NCBI GenBank assembly: GCA_032718475.1
Contig: JAUCBJ010009044.1
Coordinates: 1-64,000, forward strand
Origin: Nemertoderma westbladi
Taxonomy: Eukaryota; Xenacoelomorpha; Nemertodermatida; Nemertodermatidae
Length of the DNA: 64,000 bases
Direction of reading: 5' to 3'
Shown: piece after piece, positions 1 to 52,700 of the stretch
Numbering within the stretch: position 1 is the stretch's first letter
Layout of the letters: each line of letters begins with the position of its first letter
The notes under the pieces: generated by a model
Seen by the model: only the letters and a program-made list of their open reading frames with translations
Told to the model about the DNA's origin: nothing
Database searches by the model: none
Program-made: the position numbers and the translations under genes

Positions 1-3000
1 ACATTTCCATCACGATTTAAGAGCTGACATGACACTTTCATCACGATTTAAGAGCTGACTTGATACTTTCATCACGATTTAAGAGCTGACTTGATACTTT
101 CATCACGATTTAAGAGCTGACTTGATACTTTCATCACGATTTAAGAGCTGACTTGATACTTTCATCACGATTTAAGAGCTGACTTGATACTTTCATCACG
201 ATTTAAGAGCTGACTTGACACTTTCATCACGATTTAAGAGCTGACTTGATACTTTCATCACGATTTAAGAGCTGACTTGACACTTTCATCACGATTTAAG
301 AGCTGACTTGATACTTTCATCACGATTTAAGAGCTGACTTGACACTTTCATCACGATTTAAGAGCTGACTTGACACTTACATCACGATTTAAGAGCTGAC
401 TTGACACTTTCATCACGATTTAAGAGCTGACTTGATACTTTCATCACGATTTAAGAGCTGACTTGACACTTTCATCACGATTTAAGAGCTGACTTGATAC
501 TTTCATCACGATTTAAGAGCTGACTTGACACTTTCATCACGATTTAAGAGCTGACTTGACACTTTCATCACGATTTAAGAGCTGACTTGATACTTTCATC
601 ACGATTTAAGAGCTGACTTGATACTTTCATCACGATTTAAGAGCTGACTTGACACTTTCATCACGATTTAAGAGCTGACTTGACACTTTCATCACGATTT
701 AAGAGCTGACTTGATACTTTCATCACGATTTAAGAGCTGACTTGACACTTTCATCACGATTTAAGAGCTGACTTGACACTTTCATCACGATTTAAGAGCT
801 GACTTGATACTTTCATCACGATTTAAGAGCTGACTTGATACTTTCATCACGATTTAAGAGCTGACTTGACACTTTCATCACGATTTAAGAGCTGACTTGA
901 TACTTTCATCACGATTTAAGAGCTGACTTGACACTTTCATCACGATTTAAGAGCTGACTTGACACTTTCATCACGATTTAAGAGCTGACTTGACACTTTC
1001 ATCACGATTTAAGAGCTGACTTGACACTTTCATCACGATTTAAGAGCTGACTTGATACTTTCATCACGATTTAAGAGCTGACTTGATACTTTCATCACGA
1101 TTTAAGAGCTGACTTGACATTTTCATCACGATTTAAGAGCTGACTTGATACTTTCATCACGATTTAAGAGCTGACTTGACACTTTCATCACGATTTAAGA
1201 GCTGACTTGATACTTTCATCACGATTTAAGAGCTGACTTGACACTTTCATCACGATTTAAGAGCTGACTTGACACTTTCATCACGATTTAAGAGCTGACA
1301 TGACACTTTCATCACGATTTAAGAGCTGACTTGATACTTTCATCACGATTTAAGAGCTGACTTGATACTTTCATCACGATTTAAGAGCTGACTTGACACT
1401 TTCATCACGATTTAAGAGCTGACTTGATACTTTCATCACGATTTAAGAGCTGACTTGACACTTTCATCACGATTTAAGAGCTGACTTGATACTTTCATCA
1501 CGATTTAAGAGCTGACTTGACACTTTCATCACGATTTAAGAGCTGACTTGACACTTTCATCACGATTTAAGAGCTGACTTGACATTTTCATCACGATTTA
1601 TGAGCTGACTTGACATTTTCATCACGATTTAAGAGCTGACTTGACACTTTCATCACGATTTAAGAGCTGACTTGACATTTTCATCACGATTTAAGAGCTG
1701 ACTTGACACTTTCATCACGATTTAAGAGCTGACTTGACATTTTCATCACGATTTAAGAGCTGACTTGACACTTTCATCACGATTTAAGAGCTGACTTGAC
1801 ACTTTCATCACGATTTAAGAGGTGACTTGACACTTTCATAACGATTCAAGAGGTGACTTGACACTTTCATAACGATTTAAGAGCTGACTTGACACTTTCA
1901 TCACGATTTAAGAGCTGACTTGACACTTTCATCACGATTTAAGAGCTGACTTAACACTTTCATCACGATTTAAGAGCTGACTTGACACTTTCATCGCGAT
2001 TTATGAGCTGACTTGACATTTTCATCACGATTTAAGAGCTGACTTGACACTTTCATCACGATTTAAGAGCTGACTTGACATTTTCATCACGATTTAAGAG
2101 CTGACTTGACACTTTCATCACAATTTAAGAGGTGACTTGACACTTTCATAACGATTTAAGAGGTGACTTGACACTTTCATCACGATTTAAGAGCTGACTT
2201 GACATTTTCATCACGATTTAAGAGCTGACTTGACACTTTCATCACGATTTAAGAGCTGACTTGACACTTTCATCACGATTTAAGAGGTGACTTGACACTT
2301 TCATAACGATTTAAGAGGTGACTTGACACTTTCATAACGATTTAAGAGCTGACTTGACACTTTCATCACGATTTAAGAGCTGACTTGACACTTTCATCAC
2401 GATTTAAGAGGTGACTTGACACTTTCTTAACGATTTAAGAGGTGACTTGACACTTTCATAACGATTTAAGAGCTGACTTGACACTTTCATCACGATTTAA
2501 GAGCTGACTTGATACTTTCATCACGATTTAAGAGCTGACTTGACATTTTCATCACGATTTAAGAGCTGACTTGACACTTTCATCACGATTTAAGAGCTGA
2601 CTTGATACTTTCATCACGATTTAAGAGCTTACTTGACATTTTTATCACGATTTAAGAGCTGACTTGACACTTTCATCACGATTTAAGAGCTGACTTGACA
2701 CTTTCATAACGATTTAAGAGCTGACTTGATACTTTCATCACGATTAAGAGCTGACTTGACATTTTCATCACGATTTAAGAGCTGACTTGACACTTTCATC
2801 ACGATTTAAGAGCTGACTTGACACTTTCATCACGATTTAAGAGCTGACTTGACACTTTCATCACGATTTAAGAGCTTACTTGACACTTTCATAACGATTT
2901 AAGAGCTGACTTGACACTTTCATCACGATTTAAGAGCTGACTTGACATTTTCATCACGATTTAAGAGCTGACTTGACACTTTCATCACGATTTAAGAGCT

Positions 3001-3822
3001 GACTTGACAGTTTCATCACGATTTAAGAGCTGACTTGACAGTTTCATCACGATTTAAGAGCTGACTTGACACTTTCATCACGATTTATGAGCTGACATGA
3101 CACTTTCATCACGATTTAAGAGCTGACTTGATACTTTCATCACGATGTAAGAGCTGACTTGACATTTTCATCACGATTTAAGAGCTGACTTGACAGTTTC
3201 ATCACGATTTAAGAGCTGACTTGACACTTTCATCACGATTTAAGAGCTGACTTGATACTTTCATCACGATTTAAGAGCTGACTTGACACTTTCATCACGA
3301 TTTAAGAGCTGACTTGACACTTTCATCACGATTTAAGAGCTGACTTGACACTTTCATCACGATTTAAGAGCTGACTTGACACTTTCATCACGATTTAAGA
3401 GCTGACTTGACACTTTCATCACGATTTAAGAGCTGACTTGATACTTTCATCACGATTTAAGAGCTGACTTGACACTTTCATCACGATTTAAGAGCTGACT
3501 TGATACTTTCATCACGATTTAAGAGCTGACTTGACACTTTCATCACGATTTAAGAGCTGACTTGATACTTTCATCACGATTTAAGAGCTGACTTGACACT
3601 TTCATCACGATTTAAGAGCTGACTTGATACTTTCATCACGATTTAAGAGCTGACTTGACACTTTCATCACGATTTAAGAGCTGACTTGATACTTTCATCA
3701 CGATTTAAGAGCTGACTTGACACTTTCATCACGATTTAAGAGCTGACTTGATACTTTCATCACGATTTAAGAGCTGACTTGACACTTTCATCACGATTTA
3801 AGAGCTGACTTGATACTTTCAT
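1..3822. repeat. 31-bp tandem satellite, about 123 copies
   Basis: A 31-base unit (for example 81-111) repeats with few substitutions from the window's left edge, so the array extends outside. The main polymorphism is T/C in gatac/gacac. Rarer variants (gaggtgac, tcataacg, gacagttt) cluster around 1820-3100. From about 3430 to 3820 the T and C versions alternate strictly. The array ends about 40 bases before the splice acceptor of the first exon of the cysteine-rich gene, so it lies in that gene's intron. The unit contains CTGAC, which resembles a branch point, but I see no exon sequence in it. Confidence 0.97.
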
Positions 3823-3862
3823 ACGGCCGAACAACTGACTGACTAATCACACTTCTCCGCAG

Positions 3863-4065
3863 ATCTAAGACAGTTGTTGAATCCGCTGATGGTGAATGCG
3901 AAGGTTCCGACACAGAAACCACTGACTGCGATCCCGAACAATGTCCCAACGCTTGCATCATTGATGGTATCACATATCTCCCCGGAGAAACATGGCCTAT
4001 TGATGAATGTAACTACTGTGAATGTGTTGAAGGCTCGTCTGTCTGTGAGAATGAAGAATGCCCCG
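3863..4065 (+). CDS. Exon 1 in window: TSP1 end and start of VWC
   Basis: The acceptor ends CTTCTCCGCAG and the donor is G|GTAGGT. The exon starts with the third base of a codon and ends with the first base of the next. Eleven cysteines fall in the coding frame, including CNYCECVEG. Two other open frames across this exon are shadows with no cysteine pattern. Confidence 0.87.
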
Positions 4066-5668
4066 GTAGGTTAAATATATTTAAATTAATTAATTTGTTT
4101 TAATTTAATAATTCTATCATGTAATACTAAAGTGTTAATACTAAATTTACTAAATCTACTAACTGTTGCCTTGGTGATTTACTTGAGAATATTACCTCTT
4201 TGTATAAGAATAACAAATTATTTTAATTTCCTCGGCGAATTAATAATAATAATTATCAATAAAGGGAAAGGATCGAGTTACATTGGCACGCTTTTCTAAT
4301 CAAAACAATAAACGAAAGTCAATAGATCAAAGTCAATATTCTTATAATATATAGTATATTATATGATGTAATAATATAGACTATTGAATTTTTGCTTGTA
4401 CTTGTACAAATACTGTGATTTATTTATTTATTTATCGACAGACTGTATTGAATCCTTTGATCCCGATGTGTCCTACTGCCAGGGCTGCGCGCCGGCCGCT
4501 AACTGCTCTACAGACTGTAGCTGCTCCGACATCGGACTATCGATCAACTCCCAAGGACAATGCGTCAATCAGGAGGATTGCCAAGTGTGCGTGGACGCTG
4601 ACGGCCGAGTGTGGCAGGTGGGTTGCAGAATATGTTAATAGATACGATTTAAACATATTATGTAATTAATAAAAAGTAATTAATTAAGTACATTTTTCTT
4701 CTCGGTTTGTTTAATTAGTTTGACATTTGTAGCACCTGCACTAACACCAGCTGCTACATGATAGCACTAATTTACTAATATGTTTTACCAGCTGGGAGAG
4801 ACAGAATCTCGTGGATACCCTGAATGTGACGTCTGTGAGTGCCAGAACGACGGTAATGTTGTCTGCAGCGGCTCCACTTGCTCTCCTCTTGTCTGCGGTC
4901 CAGACGAAGTAGAACAGATGAACCCTGGTGAATGTTGTCCCGTCTGCGTTCCAGAAAGTGAGTAGATTTTGTTAACTTGTTTCTATTTTTTTTACAATTT
5001 CATGTAATAGTTTCTTATTGTACCTTTCTACACGCCTTCATCCATTTGTACTACACAGCCTCATAATTTGTATATTATTTTCAGCTCCCGAGGAATGCGC
5101 TCCTGTCATAACAGATGAAGTACTCACGGTTAATAACGGCGGAAATGTATGCATTGCAGATAGTGTTGAGATGACACAATGCCAAGGAACATGTCCATCA
5201 AGTCAAGTAAGGATGATCATTTTGTAAATATTTACAAATTAAATCTATAATTCCTGACTTCGTCACCCTAATCTAAGAAATAATATCCAAGTTTCTACTA
5301 AAGCAAGTGCAAGTTTAAATAACATCAAGTAGTATTCTGTCGTTTAAAATATATTGAAACAATTCCACCTGGAATAGTCGCCATATGCAACTTCAGGTTC
5401 AATAACAACTAAGGCAGTGGGTCATAAGTTATATTATAAATAACTCCATCGTTTCATTTACAAACTGACTTATTTTCTTTATTTGCAAATTTTGTAGTCA
5501 GTTGTGATGAATCTACTCAGCAATGTATTTGAACTTGCTACTGACTGCAAGTGCTGTACCGGTGTACCAGAAAACAGGATGATTACCTTCCAATGCCCGG
5601 GTGGCAGCACAATATCACTAAATGTACCCTCAATCTCTCAATGCCAATGCCGCCAGTGTACGCCCTAG
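3863..5668 (+). CDS. 3' end of a secreted TSP1/VWC/CTCK cysteine-rich protein (SCO-spondin/mucin-like), five exons
   Basis: Joining 3863-4065, 4442-4617, 4792-4957, 5085-5206 and 5498-5668 gives 278 in-phase residues and a TAG stop; the 5' part lies beyond the array to the left. Domain order: end of a thrombospondin type 1 repeat (CEGSDTETTDC, then CP), a VWC-like segment (CNYCECVEG), a TIL-like cysteine-rich stretch with a second VWC module (CDVCECQNDG, ending GECCPVC), and a C-terminal cystine knot (CKCC followed by CQCRQC near the end). In vWF, mucins and SCO-spondin the cystine knot mediates disulfide dimerisation of large secreted glycoproteins. The TSP1 end favours SCO-spondin-like over mucin, but the assignment is at family level only. 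The gene converges with the myosin gene. Confidence 0.85.
4442..4617 (+). CDS. Exon 2 in window: TIL-like cysteine-rich segment
   Basis: Acceptor TTATCGACAG, donor CAG|GTGGGT. The exon begins with two bases completing the Asp codon before CIESFDPDVSYCQGC and ends in phase 0 after GRVWQ. The spacing of CSTDCSC and CVNQEDC resembles trypsin-inhibitor-like cysteine-rich modules that precede VWC domains in mucin and SCO-spondin tails. Confidence 0.87.
4792..4957 (+). CDS. Exon 3 in window: VWC domain
   Basis: Acceptor TGTTTTACCAG, donor GAAA|GTGAGT. It encodes LGETESRGYPECDVCECQ and ends with GECCPVCVPE, the classic CxxCxC and CCxxC pattern of a von Willebrand type C domain. It starts in phase 0 and ends one base into a codon, which the next exon completes. 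Confidence 0.9.
5085..5206 (+). CDS. Exon 4 in window: start of the C-terminal cystine knot
   Basis: Acceptor TATTATTTTCAG, donor CAA|GTAAGG. The frame reads PEECAPVITDEV, then CIADSVEMTQCQGTCPSSQ. The CxGxC-type motif (CQGTC) opens a CTCK domain. The exon ends in phase 0. Confidence 0.87.
5498..5668 (+). CDS. Exon 5: end of the cystine knot and stop codon
   Basis: Acceptor GCAAATTTTGTAG. It encodes SVVMNLLSNVFELATDCKCC and ends CQCRQCTP followed by TAG at 5666-5668. The terminal CxCxxC spacing is typical of CTCK domains. The last 45 coding bases plus 19 following bases form the unit of the 64-bp array that starts here. Confidence 0.88.
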   Translation, partial: SVVMNLLSNVFELATDCKCCTGVPENRMITFQCPGGSTISLNVPSISQCQCRQCTP

Positions 5669-7300
5669 AAGGTTAGTAAATGTTAGTGTACCCTCAATCT
5701 CTCAATGCCAATGCCGCCAGTGTACGCCCTAGAAGGTTAGTAAATGTTAGTGTACCCTCAATCTCTCAATGCCAATGCCGCCAGTGTACGCCCTAAAAGG
5801 TTAGTAAATGTTAGTGTACCCTCAATCTCTCAATGCCAATGCCGCCAGTGTACGCCCTAAAAGGTTAGTAAATGTTAGTGTACCCTCAATCTCTCAATGC
5901 CAATGCCGCCAGTGTACGCCCTAGAAGGTTAGTAAATGTTAGTGTACCCTCAATCTCTCAATGCCAATGCCGCCAGTGTACGCCCTAGAAGGTTAGTAAA
6001 TGTTAGTGTACCCTCAATCTCTCAATGCCAATGCCGCCAGTGTACGCCCTAGAAGGTTAGTAAATGTTAGTGTACCCTCAATCTCTCAATGCCAATGCCG
6101 CCAGTGTACGCCCTAGAAGGTTAGTAAATGTTAGTGTACCCTCAATCTCTCAATGCCAATGCCGCCAGTGTACGCCCTAGAAGGTTAGTAAATGTTAGTG
6201 TACCCTCAATCTCTCAATGCCAATGCCGCCAGTGTACGCCCTAGAAGGTTAGTAAATGTTAGTGTACCCTCAATCTCTCAATGCCAATGCCGCCAGTGTA
6301 CGCCCTAAAAGGTTAGTAAATGTTAGTGTACCCTCAATCTCTCAATGCCAATGCCGCCAGTGTACGCCCTAGAAGGTTAGTAAATGTTAGTGTACCCTCA
6401 ATCTCTCAATGCCAATGCCGCCAGTGTACGCCCTAGAAGGTTAGTAAATGTTAGTGTACCCTCAATCTCTCAATGCCAATGCCGCCAGTGTACGCCCTAG
6501 AAGGTTAGTAAATGTTAGTGTACCCTCAATCTCTCAATGCCAATGCCGCCAGTGTACGCCCTAGAAGGTTAGTAAATGTTAGTGTACCCTCAATCTCTCA
6601 ATGCCAATGCCGCCAGTGTACGCCCTAGAAGGTTAGTAAATGTTAGTGTACCCTCAATCTCTCAATGCCAATGCCGCCAGTGTACGCCCTAGAAGGTTAG
6701 TAAATGTTAGTGTACCCTCAATCTCTCAATGCCAATGCCGCCAGTGTACGCCCTAGAAGGTTAGTAAATGTTAGTGTACCCTCAATCTCTCAATGCCAAT
6801 GCCGCCAGTGTACGCCCTAAAAGGTTAGTAAATGTTAGTGTACCCTCAATCTCTCAATGCCAATGCCGCCAGTGTACGCCCTAAAAGGTTAGTAAATGTT
6901 AGTGTACCCTCAATCTCTCAATGCCAATGCCGCCAGTGTACGCCCTAGAAGGTTAGTAAATGTTAGTGTACCCTCAATCTCTCAATGCCAATGCCGCCAG
7001 TGTACGCCCTAGAAGGTTAGTAAATGTTAGTGTACCCTCAATCTCTCAATGCCAATGCCGCCAGTGTACGCCCTAGAAGGTTAGTAAATGTTAGTGTACC
7101 CTCAATCTCTCAATGCCAATGCCGCCAGTGTACGCCCTAGAAGGTTAGTAAATGTTAGTGTACCCTCAATCTCTCAATGCCAATGCCGCCAGTGTACGCC
7201 CTAGAAGGTTAGTAAATGTTAGTGTACCCTCAATCTCTCAATGCCAATGCCGCCAGTGTACGCCCTAGAAGGTTAGTAAATGTTAGTGTACCATCAATCT
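5624..7300. repeat. 64-bp array: amplified end of the last coding exon with stop and donor, 26 copies
   Basis: The period is exactly 64 (CGCCCT at 5661, 5725, 5789 and on to 7261). Each unit holds the final 45 coding bases of exon 5, the stop codon (TAG, or TAA in several units), and AAG|GTTAGT, a plausible 5' splice site first seen at 5672 and last at 7272. Copies are almost identical apart from the TAG/TAA variant, which implies recent expansion or homogenisation. The last copy decays after 7290. Confidence 0.97.
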
Positions 7301-7543
7301 CTAACCGCTAACACCCTAAACATGCCTTCAATGTTGTAGCTTTAATATTTTAAAATGGGTTCATTTAAAATACTGAATTGCTTGTAACACCGTGATATAT
7401 GTGGTATACACCGTGGTACACCGTGGTATACACCGTGGTACACTTACTCTATATATATCGTAATAATTATTGTATAAGTAATTACTTACTATTATTATCT
7501 AGCGAATTGAGAATATTACACATTATTGTTATTATATTTTCAG

Positions 7544-7870
7544 ATAGGAGAACCGTAATATTTCTAACCCGACGTCGACTTTAAGGATATATCGATGGAT
7601 TCAGTTTCGACCGAACTGGTTCATTGATCGATAGTATAATATACTCTCATAGCGCCGCCCACATAGTTTACTATATTATAATAATATAAGTGTTCATTGA
7701 AAGGTTGACTAGTTTTATTTTGTGGAGGTGACTTGTGTAATAACTTGTGCTGTATAATATATAATTCTATTTAATGTGAGGGCGCCGCTTGTTAGTTAGA
7801 AATGCATTGAAAATTTTCCATTGTTTATGTAAGGTTGTGGGAACAATGGAATAAAAAAAAAGTAATACAC
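7544..7870 (+). other. Probable spliced 3' UTR exon of the cysteine-rich gene
   Basis: A good acceptor (TTATATTTTCAG at 7532-7543) is followed by sequence with no convincing coding frame, and AATAAA lies at 7850-7855. The GTTAGT donors after the stop codon would splice to this exon. Inferred from splice and poly(A) signals only. Confidence 0.5.
7850..7855 (+). terminator. Poly(A) signal AATAAA
   Basis: AATAAA followed by an A-rich run, at the expected end of the plus-strand cysteine-rich gene, about 50 bases from the candidate signal of the opposing myosin gene. Confidence 0.55.
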
Positions 7871-7910
7871 ATTAAACTTTGCAAAGTTCTGAATCTCTCT
7901 TCTTCATTTT

Positions 7911-7916
7911 TTTAAT
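7911..7916 (-). terminator. Candidate poly(A) signal ATTAAA of the myosin gene
   Basis: On the minus strand ATTAAA occurs about 195 bases after the myosin stop codon (8111-8113). It is a variant hexamer in AT-rich sequence, so it is weak evidence on its own. Confidence 0.35.
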
Positions 7917-8110
7917 TGGGGAAAAATAAACATATAAATAACTTTGATATCACAAAATAATAATTTAAAAATAAAATTAATGAACACTATATACACAAAT
8001 AAATAGAAATTTCGTAGTTCCAATAAATATACTACAAGGTAAAGTGTTTATGTTTTTGGAATTAATAAACTTAATGTAAACCGAGATTTGGGTTGCGATG
8101 GTTAATAATC

Positions 8111-49484
<41,374 letters not shown>

Positions 49485-49780
49485 CTGTTAATGTTAAAAA
49501 GTACAATTAACTCGATATTATTGACATAATTTAGTAGTAAATATATTGATATAGCTGAAGTGATATGTGAATGATCGTTGCCACCCCAGCCAACTTAGTA
49601 GTCTAATCCCCCGCAGCACCCCAGTTGGGGGGTGGTGGCTTTAAGATGCAATAAAAATTCACCCCTCTATGGGATAAAATCGACGGGGCAAATAACAGCC
49701 GATTACTCCCAAAAATAAAATAAAAACTGTAAGCCGTTCTATTGCCTTTAGTTTATTGTTTTGGTATGCCCCCCCCCCCA
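49485..49780. other. Intron sequence before the 67-bp array
   Basis: 296 bases, including a poly-C run at 49771-49779. No element seen. Confidence 0.65.
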
Positions 49781-52700
49781 CTCACCTGTAACTCCAATCA
49801 CTCACCTGTAATTCCAACCATCAAGGCGGCTGTCTTCTCGTCCCCCTATGGGTCTGCCCCCCTCCCATTTACCTGTAACTCCAACCAACTTGGCGGCTGT
49901 CTTCTCGTCCTATGGGTCTGCCCCCCTCCCATTTACCTGTAACTCCAACCAACTAGGCGGTTGTAATCTCGTCCCCCTATGGGTCTGCCCCCCTCCCATT
50001 TACCTGTAACTCCAACCAACTTGGCGGCTGTCTTCTCGTCCCCTTATGGGTCTGCCCCCCTCCCATTTACCTGTAACTCCAACCAACTTGGCGGCTGTCT
50101 TCTCGTCCCCCTATGGGTCTGCCCCCCTCCCATTTACCTGTAACTCCAACCAACTTGGCGGCTGTCTTCTCGTCCCCTTATGGGTCTGCCCCCCTCCCAT
50201 TTACCTGTAACTCCAACCAACTTGGTGGCTGTCTTCTCGTCCCCCTATGGGTCTGCCCCCCTCCCATTTACCTGTAACTCCAACCAACTTGGCGGCTGTC
50301 TTCTCGTCCCCTTATGGGTCTGCCCCCCTCCCATTTACCTGTAACTCCAACCAACTTGGCGGCTGTCTTCTCGTCCCCCTATGGGTCTGCCCCCCTCCCA
50401 TTTACCTGTAACTCCAACCAACTAGGCGGTTGTAATCTCGTCCCCCTATGGGTCTGCCCCCCTCCCATTTACCTGTAACTCCAACCAACTTGGCGGCTGT
50501 CTTCTCGTCCCCTTATGGGTCTGCCCCCCTCCCATTTACCTGTAACTCCAACCAACTTGGCGGCTGTCTTCTCGTCCCCATATGGGTCTGCCCCCCTCCC
50601 ATTTACCTGTAACTCCAACCAACTAGGCGGTTGTAATCTCGTCCCCCTATGGGTGTGCCCCCCTCCCATTTACCTGTAACTCCAACCAACTAGGCGGCTG
50701 TCTTCTCGTCCCCCTATGGGTCTGCCCCCCTCCCATTTACCTGTAACTCCAACCAACTAGGCGGTTGTAATCTCGTCCCCCTATGGGTCTGCCCCCCTCC
50801 CATTTACCTGTAACTCCAACCAACTTGGCGGCTGTCTTCTCGTACCCTTATGGGTCTGCCCCCCTTCCATTTACCTGTAACTCCAACCAACTAGGCGGCT
50901 GTCTTCTCGTCCCCCAATGGGTCTGCCCCCCTCCCATTTACCTGTAACTCCAACCAACTAGGCGGCTGTAATCTCGTCCCCCCATGGGTCTGCCCCCCTC
51001 CCATTTACCTGTAACTCCAACCAACTAGGCGGTTGTAATCTCGTCCCCCTATGGGTCTGCCCCCCTCCCATTTACCTGTAACTCCAACCAACTTGGCGGC
51101 TGTCTTCTCGTCCCCTTATGGGTCTGCCCCCCTCCCATTTACCTGTAACTCCAACCAACTTGGCGGCTGTCTTCTCGTCCCCATATGGGTCTGCCCCCCT
51201 CCCATTTACCTGTAACTCCAACCAACTAGGCGGTTGTAATCTCGTCCCCCTATGGGTCTGCCCCCCTCCCATTTACCTGTAACTCCAACCAACTAGGCGG
51301 CTGTCTTCTCGTCCCCCTATGGGTCTGCCCCCCTCCCATTTACCTGTAACTCCAACCAACTAGGCGGTTGTAATCTCGTCCCCCTATGGGTCTGCCCCCC
51401 TCCCATTTACCTGTAACTCCAACCAACTTGGCGGCTGTCTTCTCGTACCCTTATGGGTCTGCCCCCCTTCCATTTACCTGTAACTCCAACCAACTAGGCG
51501 GCTGTCTTCTCGTCCCCCAATGGGTCTGCCCCCCTCCCATTTACCTGTAACTCCAACCAACTAGGCGGCTGTAATCTCGTCCCCCCATGGGTCTGCCCCC
51601 CTCCCCCACCCCACTCACCTGTAACTCCAACCAACTTGGCGGCTGTCTTCTCGTACCCTTATGGGTCTGCCCCCCTTCCATTTACCTGTAACTCCAACCA
51701 ACTTGGCGGCTGTCTTCTCGTCCCCATATGGGTCTGCCCCCCTCCCATTTACCTGTAACTCCAACCAACTAGGCGGCTGTAATCTCGTCCCCCCATGGGT
51801 CTGCCCCCCTCCCATTTACCTGTAACTCCAACCAACTAGGCGGTTGTAATCTCGTCCCCCTATTGGTCTGCCCCCCTCCCATTTACCTGTAACTCCAACC
51901 AACTTGGCGGCTGTCTTCTCGTCCCCTTATGGGTCTGCCCCCCTCCCATTTACCTGTAACTCCAACCAACTTGGCGGCTGTCTTCTCGTCCCCATATGGG
52001 TCTGCCCCCCTCCCATTTACCTGTAACTCCAACCAACTAGGCGGTTGTAATCTCGTCCCCCTATGGGTCTGCCCCCCTCCCATTTACCTGTAACTCCAAC
52101 CAACTAGGCGGCTGTCTTCTCGTCCCCCTATGGGTCTGACCCCTCCCATTTACCTGTAACTCCAACCAACTAGGCGGTTGTAATCTCGTCCCCCTATGGG
52201 TCTGCCCCCCTCCCATTTACCTGTAACTCCAACCAACTTGGCGGCTGTCTTCTCGTCCCCTTATGGGTCTGCCCCCCTCCCATTTACCTGTAACTCCAAC
52301 CAACTAGGCGGCTGTCTTCTCGTCCCCTTATGGGTCTGCCCCCCTCCCATTTACCTGTAACTCCAACCAACTAGGCGGCTGTCTTCTCGTCCCCCTATGG
52401 GTCTGCCCCCCTCCCATTTACCTGTAACTCCAACCAACTAGGCGGCTGTCTTCTCGTCCCCCTATGGGTCTGCCCCCCTCCCATTTACCTGTAACTCCAA
52501 CCAACTAGGCGGTTGTAATCTCGTCCCCCTATGGGTCTGCCCCCCTCCCATTTACCTGTAACTCCAACCAACTTGGCGGCTGTCTTCTCGTACCCTTATG
52601 GGTCTGCCCCCCTTCCATTTACCTGTAACTCCAACCAACTAGGCGGCTGTCTTCTCGTCCCCCAATGGGTCTGCCCCCCTCCCATTTACCTGTAACTCCA

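Noticed and set aside
1-3822. CRISPR array
   Set aside because: Contiguous identical units with no spacers, in a eukaryotic gene context; the same applies to every array here.
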